Positions 47,665-53,740 of a DNA stretch of 53,740 nucleotides are shown in pieces. Under the pieces are notes generated by a model, which saw only the letters and a list, made by a program, of their open reading frames with translations, made no database searches and had not been told where the DNA came from. Made by a program: the position numbers and the translations under genes. Within the stretch, counting starts at the first letter, position 1; every line of letters starts with the position of its first letter. The stretch comes from an uncultured Anaerotruncus sp. GTDB taxonomy: Bacteria; Bacillota; Clostridia; Oscillospirales; Ruminococcaceae. The stretch covers positions 1 through 53,740 of the forward strand of contig CALWZG010000017.1 in the NCBI GenBank assembly GCA_944385965.1, in the 5' to 3' direction.

Positions 47665-48612
47665 GTGTCCGCAGTTCTGACTCCGGTATTTTTTGTAACC
47701 CTTCTGGCGGCGGGCGTCCGCATGAGCATGCCCATTCTGCTGGCCGCCACAGGGGAAATCTTCGCTGAGCGGGCGGGGGTTTTGAATATCAACCTGGAAG
47801 GGCAAATGCTGATGGGCGCTATGGTTTCCTTCCTGGTGGGGTATTTTACCCACAATATGTTCCTCTCCCTGATGGCCGGTATGATTTCCGGCGTTTTAAT
47901 GGCCCTGCTGATGGCGGTTGCCTGCATCACCTGGCATGCCCAGCAGGTGGTGGTTGGAATCACCCTGAATATGTTTGCTCTGGGCTTCACCAGCTTCTGG
48001 TACCGGGTGGCCTTCGGTGTCACCACCTCCCCACCTAAAGCTGACCTGCCTGGTTCCGGTGAGCAGGCCATCCCCCTGCTGTCCAAGATTCCTTTCCTGG
48101 GAGAAATCCTGTTCAATCAGAACTTCCTGTTCTATATTTCGGTTGTACTGGTCATTGTGGCTAACTTCGTCATCTTCCGCACCCAGTTTGGTTTGAAGCT
48201 GCGGGCCTCCGGTGAGTATCCCAAAGCTGCCGAGACCATGGGTGTCAACGTCCAGCGGATGCGGTATGTATCTATGATTATCTGCGGTGCCCTGGCGGGA
48301 TTGGGCGGCACCTTCCTGTCCCTCATCTCCCTGAACCGGTTTGTGGACAACATCACCGCCAGCCGTGGATTTATCGCCCTGGCCATTGTGATTTTCGGAA
48401 AGTGGAATCCCCTGCTGGTGCTGGCGGCTTCCCTTCTGTTCGGTACCACCGACGCTTTGCAGCTGCGGCTGCAGGCTGTGGGAGTGGAGCTTCCCTCCCA
48501 GTTCCTGCTGATGCTTCCCTATGTGCTGACCATCCTGATGATGATTATTACCGCCAAGCGTTCGGAAAGCCCTGCCGCTCTGGCTCAGGATTATCAGCGG
48601 GAATCTATCTGA
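47665..48612 (+). CDS. ABC transporter permease 2
   Basis: The 315-residue membrane protein of the same permease family contains AERAGVLNINLEGQMLMGAM and NRFVDNITASRGFIALAIVI. The start is a GTG directly after the stop of permease 1, behind AGGAGG. It completes the four-component importer. A GC hairpin (48624-48643) without T-run follows, so transcription probably continues into the hydrolase gene. Confidence 0.94.
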   Translation: MSAVLTPVFFVTLLAAGVRMSMPILLAATGEIFAERAGVLNINLEGQMLMGAMVSFLVGYFTHNMFLSLMAGMISGVLMALLMAVACITWHAQQVVVGITLNMFALGFTSFWYRVAFGVTTSPPKADLPGSGEQAIPLLSKIPFLGEILFNQNFLFYISVVLVIVANFVIFRTQFGLKLRASGEYPKAAETMGVNVQRMRYVSMIICGALAGLGGTFLSLISLNRFVDNITASRGFIALAIVIFGKWNPLLVLAASLLFGTTDALQLRLQAVGVELPSQFLLMLPYVLTILMMIITAKRSESPAALAQDYQRESI

Positions 48613-48761
48613 TTTAGAAATGCCCCCGCCTTGCTCTGGCGGGAATCATAGCCCCTGGGCGCATCCATTGTCAGGAGGTGAGACCCCAAGAGACGGAACC
48701 GGTTGGGTATCCCGGTCAAAAGACCATCATCCCAAAATTTCATCTTGAAGGAGGATTTTTC

Positions 48762-50030
48762 ATGAACGACCTGATTATTAAAAATATTGACAAGATTGTC
48801 AGCGGAGACATCAACAAAGGCATTATCCCTGGTGACACCATCGTTGTCCGGGACGGCCTGATTGCCGCCATCGGCAACTACGCTGAGGTAGACCGCAGCG
48901 GAATCGAGACCGAGGTTGATGTTGATGGCCAAATCGTATGCCCTGGCTTCATCGACTGCCACATTCACAACACCCTGGATGACTACGCTCCTCAGCGGGG
49001 CGCAGTAGGCTGCTATTCTGACGCCCTGTGGTCCGGTACCACCACCATGATTTCCGAGGGTGAGCAGGGTCCTGGCTGGCCCCGTTTCTATGATGACCCC
49101 ATCGGCTGCAAAGCGGCTGCTATCCTGGCCAAACGGGTATTTGACCGCTATCGTCCCGGCGGCGCTCTGAAATTCCATGGCGGCGCTCTGGTATTGGTAC
49201 ACGGCCTCACCGAGCAGGACTTCAAAGAGATGCATGACGCTGGTGTGTGGCTGATTGCTGAGATTGGCGGCGGCGGGCTGTCCGACCCCAAAGAGGTTGC
49301 TCCTATGCTGGAGTGGGCCAGAAAATATGACTTCTTCTATTCTGTGCATCTGGCACCTCCTTCCATCCCTGGTTCCTCTTGGGTAACCTCCGAGAACATC
49401 CTCCAGCTGAAACCCCAGAAGGTAGCCCACACCAACGGCGGTTCCACCGGTGTAGAGTGGAGCCATATCCAGCGGCTGATGGACGAGAGCGAGTCCGCTC
49501 TGGAGCTGGTAGTAAACGGCAACTTTGTAAACTTCAACAAGATGATCCGCTACATGGACAAGACTAACCAGCTGAACCGTCTGGTTATGGGTTCCGACGC
49601 GCCTACCGGCCAGGCTTCCCTGCCCGGCGCCATCAACCGTGAGATCGTAAAGGCCGCCAGCCTGAACGATATTCCTGCTTGGAAAGCCATCGCCATGGCC
49701 ACCGGAAACACCGCTGACCTGTATCACCTGAACACCGGTAAGATTGAGGTGGGCCGTGAGGCAGACCTGCAGGTCATCGACAACCCTCCAGGCTCCTGCG
49801 GCACCGACGCTCTGAAAGCCATCGAGTGCGGCGATCCTTTCGGTAACTCCATGGTAATTGTGGATGGACGCATCATCGCCTTCCGTGGCCACGACAGCCG
49901 TCCTACCGCTCGGTTCTGCTATGTAAACGGAGAGAAAGCCTTCGTTTCCGGCATCACTGAGCATCTGTTCTTCCCGCCTCAGGTTGGGCGTCATTACGAG
50001 GCTCTCAAGGACATGCAGTCCAAGGGCTGA
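48762..50030 (+). CDS. Enamidase-like amidohydrolase
   Basis: The 422-residue metal-dependent hydrolase resembles enamidase, the nicotinate-fermentation enzyme. Shared features as I recall them are the start NDLIIKNIDKIVSGDI, the DYAP segment, FHGGALVLVHGLTEQDFKEM, SIPGSSWVTS and GSDAPTG. Likely metal ligands are His67 and His69 (DCHIHN), Glu167, His196, His223 and Asp279. Enamidase hydrolyses a cyclic enamide (tetrahydro-6-oxonicotinate), but no other nicotinate-fermentation gene is in the window, so the substrate may be another cyclic amide. The ATG follows AAGGAGG. It lies 149 bp after permease 2. Confidence 0.85.
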   Translation: MNDLIIKNIDKIVSGDINKGIIPGDTIVVRDGLIAAIGNYAEVDRSGIETEVDVDGQIVCPGFIDCHIHNTLDDYAPQRGAVGCYSDALWSGTTTMISEGEQGPGWPRFYDDPIGCKAAAILAKRVFDRYRPGGALKFHGGALVLVHGLTEQDFKEMHDAGVWLIAEIGGGGLSDPKEVAPMLEWARKYDFFYSVHLAPPSIPGSSWVTSENILQLKPQKVAHTNGGSTGVEWSHIQRLMDESESALELVVNGNFVNFNKMIRYMDKTNQLNRLVMGSDAPTGQASLPGAINREIVKAASLNDIPAWKAIAMATGNTADLYHLNTGKIEVGREADLQVIDNPPGSCGTDALKAIECGDPFGNSMVIVDGRIIAFRGHDSRPTARFCYVNGEKAFVSGITEHLFFPPQVGRHYEALKDMQSKG

Positions 50031-50052
50031 TAAAAAGAATCTTCTTCTTTCA

Positions 50053-50085
50053 GGGGAAGCGCTTTTCACAAGCGCTTCCCTTTTT
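50053..50085 (+). terminator. Terminator of the importer-hydrolase operon
   Basis: GGGAAGCGCTT and AAGCGCTTCCC form a perfect 11-bp stem with a short loop, followed by TTTTT. Confidence 0.92.
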
Positions 50086-50187
50086 CCATTTCAGCGCCTG
50101 AAGCCTGCCTTTTGTTTGGGGTGAGGAATATCCTGTCCCCCTGGGGCATAAAGTGAAGGGAAGAACAATGGGAAAAGGGGATGCGTT

Positions 50188-51345
50188 ATGGGGAAACGTC
50201 TGCTGGCGGTGGCCTTATGCCTGTGCTTGATGTGGATGGGGATACCGGTCTATGGAGAGGAGGAGGTATTGGAAGCAGCCGCTCCTGTGGACCAGCTCCC
50301 GGCCCGCTCCGCCATTCTCATTGACCAGGCCAGCGGTCGGGTGTTGTATGAAAAGGAACCGGATCTTCAGCTGCCTCCCGCCTCCATCACCAAGGTTATG
50401 ACCCTGCTTTTGGTGATGGAAGCCATCCAGCAGGGAAAATTGTCCCTGGACACCGAAATCACCACCTCCAGTCATGCCGCTTCCATGGGGGGCAGTCAAA
50501 TCTGGCTGAAAGAGGGGGAAACCATGTCGGTGGATGACCTGCTGAAAGCCACCGCTATTTCCAGCGCCAATGACGCGGCAGTAGCCCTGGCCGAAGCGGT
50601 GGCGGGCAGTGAGGAAGCCTTTGTGGCACAGATGAATCAGAAGGCCAAAGAATTGGGCATGAGCAACACTCAGTTCTATAACGCTACCGGCTTGGACGCC
50701 CAAGGGCATCTTTCCTCTGCCAGGGATGTGGCCACCATGTGTCAGGCCCTGCTGAACTACCCGTTAATCACCAATTATTCCAGCGTTTGGATGGATGAGC
50801 TGCGGGACGGAAAAACCCAACTGGTGAACACCAACAAGCTGGTGCGGTTTTATGATGGCTGCACCGGTCTGAAAACCGGCACCACCGATGGGGCTGGGAG
50901 TTGTCTGGCGGCCAGCGCTACACGAAATGGGCTTTCCCTGGTAGCGGTGACCATGGGAAGCGCCACCTCGGTGGAGCGGTTTTCAGCGGCCAGGGGTCTT
51001 TTGGATTATGGTTTCTCCAACTATTGTCAGGTGGAGCTTCCGGTACCGGAAGGCTTGAACCCAGTGCGGGTAGTGAAAGGCATGGAGCCTATGGTTCAGG
51101 TGGTATGCGAACCTCCTGGGTCCGTTATGGTGAAAACCGCCGATAAAGACAAAATCGAGCAGAATGTGGTTCTGGAGGAATCGGTGGAAGCGCCGGTGGA
51201 ATCAGGGCAGCTTTTGGGCAGAGTGATTGTAATCGCCAACAAAGAGCCTATCTGCGAATATCGTCTGGTAGCGGCGGACCCGGTGGAACGGCGGACTTTT
51301 GGGCGGGCGCTGGCCCTGCTGGGAGAATATTTGATGTCCCTCTAG
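50188..51345 (+). CDS. D-alanyl-D-alanine carboxypeptidase (DacF-like)
   Basis: The 385-residue secreted enzyme has a signal peptide (about 1-23) and the penicillin-binding motifs SITK (Ser66), SAN (126-128) and KTG (228-230). A C-terminal PBP5-type beta domain with an amphipathic end follows for membrane attachment. It trims the terminal D-Ala of peptidoglycan stem peptides. The ATG follows GGGGATGCGTT, a modest ribosome site. It is monocistronic, ending at a terminator. Confidence 0.94.
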   Translation: MGKRLLAVALCLCLMWMGIPVYGEEEVLEAAAPVDQLPARSAILIDQASGRVLYEKEPDLQLPPASITKVMTLLLVMEAIQQGKLSLDTEITTSSHAASMGGSQIWLKEGETMSVDDLLKATAISSANDAAVALAEAVAGSEEAFVAQMNQKAKELGMSNTQFYNATGLDAQGHLSSARDVATMCQALLNYPLITNYSSVWMDELRDGKTQLVNTNKLVRFYDGCTGLKTGTTDGAGSCLAASATRNGLSLVAVTMGSATSVERFSAARGLLDYGFSNYCQVELPVPEGLNPVRVVKGMEPMVQVVCEPPGSVMVKTADKDKIEQNVVLEESVEAPVESGQLLGRVIVIANKEPICEYRLVAADPVERRTFGRALALLGEYLMSL

Positions 51346-51356
51346 TGGGATACAAG

Positions 51357-51398
51357 AAAGGCAGGACTGCCGGTTAAGGGCGGTCTCTGCCTTTTTTT
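51357..51398 (+). terminator. Terminator of the carboxypeptidase gene
   Basis: AAAGGCAG and CTGCCTTT form the outer stem, with inner pairing, followed by seven T. Confidence 0.9.
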
Positions 51399-51428
51399 AG
51401 ATTCTTTTTGAAAAAAGTGTCAGGTGGG

Positions 51429-51457
51429 TTGCAATGGACTGGCAAATAGGGTAAAAT
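51429..51457 (+). promoter_or_regulatory. pgi promoter
   Basis: TTGCAA (51429-51434), a 17-bp spacer and TAAAAT (51452-51457). Confidence 0.75.
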
Positions 51458-51538
51458 ATGTGTAAGAACTTCAAAAATCCCAGGGCCTTTTGTCCTGGCG
51501 GTTTTACAAAATGCCCAATGGGGAAAGGATGGACTTTC

Positions 51539-52876
51539 ATGGCGACAAAGCTGAACATCAAACATCTCAAGGGCTTTGTGAGCGAGCATGAACTGGATGG
51601 AATCGCCTCCCAGGTCACGGCGGCACACAAGCTGCTCACCGAAAAATCAGGACAAGGAAATGATTTTCTGGGCTGGACAGACCTTCCAAAGAATTATGAC
51701 AAAGAAGAATTTGAGCGCATTAAAGCAGCTGCTAAAAAAATCCAATCGGATTCTGATGTGCTGGTAGTCATCGGCATCGGCGGCTCTTATCTGGGGGCCA
51801 GGGCGGCGATTGAACTGCTGCGTTCCCCATTTTATAACAATCTGAAAAAGGATACCCCCGATATTTACTTTGTGGGAAACAATATTAGCCCTGATTACTT
51901 AAACACCATCCTGAAAATTTGTGAGGGAAAACGGGTATCGGTAAACATCATCTCCAAATCCGGCACCACCACCGAGCCGGCTCTGGCCTTCCGGGTTTTC
52001 CGGGAGCTGCTGGAAAAAGAGTATGGCAAGGAAGGGGCCAAGGGCCGCATCTACGCCACCACCGACAAGGCCAGAGGCACCCTGAAGGAGCTGTCCGACC
52101 GGGAAGGCTATGAGACTTTTGTCATCGCTGACGATGTAGGAGGCCGGTATTCAGTACTCACAGCGGTGGGTCTGCTGCCTATGGCTGTGGCGGGAATTGA
52201 CATCACTCAGGTGATGGAAGGCGCTGCCCAAGCTATGGACGAGCTGTCTGTGGATGACCTGTCCAAGAACGACTGCTACCGCTACGCGGCTCTGCGTAAC
52301 ATCCTGTACCGGAAGGGCAAACAGATTGAGCTGCTGGTCAGCTACGAGCCTGCTTTCGCCATGATGAACGAGTGGTTCAAGCAGCTTTACGGTGAGAGTG
52401 AGGGAAAGGACAACAAGGGACTGTTCCCTGCCTCTGTCATCTTCTCCACCGACCTGCATTCCATGGGTCAGTTCATCCAGGAGGGAAGCCGGTGCATGTT
52501 TGAGACGGTAGTTTCCATCGGAAAACCCCAGGAAGATTTCTTCATCAAGGACGACCCTGAGAATCTGGATGGCTTGAACTTCCTGTCCAACCAAAATATG
52601 TCCATTGTAAACCAGAAGGCTATGCAGGGTACCATTTTGGCCCACACTGAGGGCGGGGTCCCCAATATGATTTTGGAGGTTCCTGAGATCAACGAGAAGG
52701 AATTCGGCTATATGGTCTATTTCTTCGAGCGGGCCTGCGCCATCAGCGGTTATCTGCTGGGTGTGAATCCCTTCAACCAGCCCGGCGTGGAAAGCTACAA
52801 GAAGAATATGTTCGCCCTGTTGGGCAAACCTGGCTATGAGAGCCAGAAGGCTGACCTGGAGGCCCGCCTGAAATAA
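51539..52876 (+). CDS. pgi: Glucose-6-phosphate isomerase
   Basis: The 445-residue enzyme has [30 protein letters not shown] and a C-terminal [14 protein letters not shown] segment, matching the Firmicute PGI family. It interconverts glucose-6-phosphate and fructose-6-phosphate, linking glycolysis with the glycogen operon at 17-23 kb. The ATG at 51539 gives the family N-terminus and has AAAGGA upstream. The next gene follows after 53 bp. Confidence 0.97.
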   Translation: MATKLNIKHLKGFVSEHELDGIASQVTAAHKLLTEKSGQGNDFLGWTDLPKNYDKEEFERIKAAAKKIQSDSDVLVVIGIGGSYLGARAAIELLRSPFYNNLKKDTPDIYFVGNNISPDYLNTILKICEGKRVSVNIISKSGTTTEPALAFRVFRELLEKEYGKEGAKGRIYATTDKARGTLKELSDREGYETFVIADDVGGRYSVLTAVGLLPMAVAGIDITQVMEGAAQAMDELSVDDLSKNDCYRYAALRNILYRKGKQIELLVSYEPAFAMMNEWFKQLYGESEGKDNKGLFPASVIFSTDLHSMGQFIQEGSRCMFETVVSIGKPQEDFFIKDDPENLDGLNFLSNQNMSIVNQKAMQGTILAHTEGGVPNMILEVPEINEKEFGYMVYFFERACAISGYLLGVNPFNQPGVESYKKNMFALLGKPGYESQKADLEARLK

Positions 52877-52929
52877 TGTCTGATTCGCCAGAAGGGCGTT
52901 TGTATAAACACATTAGGAGGAGTTTTAAA

Positions 52930-53340
52930 ATGATAAAACTGATTGTAGGCAACAAAGGTTCCGGCAAAACAAAGACCCTCATCAGCATGGTCAACGACGC
53001 TGTAAAAAGCTCCAAGGGCAACGTGGTTTGTGTGGAAAAGGGAAACACCCTTACCTTTGACGTGAACCATCAAGTGCGCCTTATCGATATCGATGATTAC
53101 AGCATCTTTGGCTTCGACGCTTTCTACGGATTTTTCTGCGGCCTGTTCGCTGGCAACTATGACATTACTGAGGTATTCGTAGACGCTACCTTTAAGGTAG
53201 GCGGCAAAGATGTAGTGGCTTTCGCTGGCATGATTGACAAGCTCTCTCCCCTGCTGGAGAAAAATGGAGCTACCATGACCTTCACCGTTTCCTGCGACAA
53301 ATCCGAGCTGCCTGAGCGTGTCCATCAGTACATCATCTAA
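52930..53340 (+). CDS. Small P-loop NTPase-like protein
   Basis: The 136-residue protein starts MIKLIVGNKGSGKTKTLISM with a Walker A (residues 7-14). A hydrophobic acidic strand (ITEVFVDATF) may act as Walker B. It is too short for a full AAA domain. Similar small P-loop proteins are conserved in Clostridia without known role. The ATG at 52930 follows AGGAGGAG. It is likely cotranscribed with pgi; a terminator follows. Confidence 0.8.
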   Translation: MIKLIVGNKGSGKTKTLISMVNDAVKSSKGNVVCVEKGNTLTFDVNHQVRLIDIDDYSIFGFDAFYGFFCGLFAGNYDITEVFVDATFKVGGKDVVAFAGMIDKLSPLLEKNGATMTFTVSCDKSELPERVHQYII

Positions 53341-53358
53341 TAATATCCTTTAAAGCAC

Positions 53359-53393
53359 GAGGACCTGAAGCTAAATGCTTCAGGTCCTCTTTT
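53359..53393 (+). terminator. Terminator after the P-loop gene
   Basis: GAGGACCTGAAGC and GCTTCAGGTCCTC form a perfect 13-bp stem with a TAAAT loop, followed by TTTTCGTTTTT. Confidence 0.93.
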
Positions 53394-53438
53394 CGTTTTT
53401 AGGAATGATTTCAAAAGATATTGCAAATACCCTTTACA

Positions 53439-53740
53439 CTACCTAAGAAATCTCCGGATATAGGTCAGTTTCCCTTGTTCCCTGCGGGACTCCATCAGAC
53501 TGATATGTTCCACCTGGACCAGAATTGGCTGGGGCAGTTTTGGTGGGGCCATATGGGGGTTCATGGTCACACGCCGGGCAAGGGTCAGATGGGGAAAAAA
53601 CGCCCTATCCTCCAATCGGAATCCCTCTTTCTGCAAACAATGGCATAAAGCGCTTTGGGCTTCCATCAAAGCAGGTTCTTTTTCAGCGCCAATCCACCAA
53701 AGCCCTTCCCCTCCTCTCTGAAAGCTGCCCAGCCGGTCAA
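53439..53740 (-). CDS. thpR: RNA 2',3'-cyclic phosphodiesterase, 3' part of gene
   Basis: The last 100 or so residues are visible and the frame stays open to the window edge. It has LGSFQRGGEGLWWIGAEKEP and the second catalytic motif HLTLARRV (HxTx). Both are typical of ThpR/LigT 2'-5' RNA ligase-like enzymes. The first HxTx motif would lie outside the window. The gene converges on the P-loop gene. Confidence 0.88.
   Translation of the reverse strand, partial: DRLGSFQRGGEGLWWIGAEKEPALMEAQSALCHCLQKEGFRLEDRAFFPHLTLARRVTMNPHMAPPKLPQPILVQVEHISLMESRREQGKLTYIRRFLR

Noticed and set aside
48594..50069. 491-codon minus-strand frame opposite the enamidase-like gene, and a similar one opposite the BMP gene (43603-44853)
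   Set aside because: The plus-strand genes carry clear family motifs, metal ligands and ribosome sites; the minus frames do not.
1..53740. CRISPR arrays, tRNA genes and insertion sequences
   Set aside because: No regularly spaced repeats, no tRNA T-arm signatures and no transposase-like frames were seen on either strand.

Overview
The window is bacterial chromosome from a Clostridia-type Firmicute, probably a gut member of the Oscillospirales. That placement is inferred from the 5' end of a 16S rRNA gene at 1-72, TTGACA/TATAAT promoters with 17-bp spacers, AGGAGG ribosome sites, abundant intrinsic terminators, an AbrB-type regulator, a glgB-glgC-glgD-glgA glycogen operon and a bile-salt-hydrolase-like enzyme. 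Genus cannot be fixed from what is visible.

Layout. 1-1665: 16S rRNA start with its promoter and leader (minus strand), then lrgAB. 1731-12243: a complete-looking 10.5-kb integrated element bounded by a 16-bp direct repeat (TTGTATTTTATCTACA) and by paired GTGTGTTA arm sites at both ends. It carries a tyrosine integrase, a candidate small RNA, a LexA/CI-type repressor facing a Cro-like protein across three operators, small early genes, a replication initiator with internal repeats, a loader-like zinc protein, a tail assembly chaperone plus tape measure protein (with one in-frame TAG), a late-activator-like protein and a full sigma factor. Near the right end is a two-domain ribbon-helix-helix protein facing a structured small transcript. 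It has no capsid, portal, terminase or lysis genes, so it is either a phage satellite or a relic prophage. The 7-mer TAGCGGG occurs 18 times in it and only about four times in the other 43 kb.

12314-16785: ogt and sfsA, a MATE transporter, a small acidic membrane protein, pyrE and abrB. 16926-23047: the glycogen operon, with two candidate promoters and an 18-bp-stem terminator. 23107-29617: a DMT transporter, gpsA, plsY, der and a radical-SAM DUF512 protein, then rpmF and yceD. 29743-39681: an unrecognised protein, a propeller-like lipoprotein, pyrBI, a MoxR-DUF58-DUF4129 cluster, an acetyltransferase, the bile-salt-hydrolase-like enzyme and a small protein.

39775-50085: a Na/Pi cotransporter, the niacin regulator niaR, a GntR regulator behind a structured leader, and an operon for a BMP-type ABC importer followed by an enamidase-like amidohydrolase. 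I read the last as an uptake-and-hydrolysis pathway for an unidentified cyclic amide. 50188-53740: a D,D-carboxypeptidase, pgi, a small P-loop protein and the 3' part of a thpR gene cut by the window edge.

The parts most likely to be new are the element (its tail-gene cargo, its 7-mer, and the ribbon-helix-helix/structured-RNA module at its right end) and the leader RNA plus BMP-enamidase locus at 42.4-50.0 kb.
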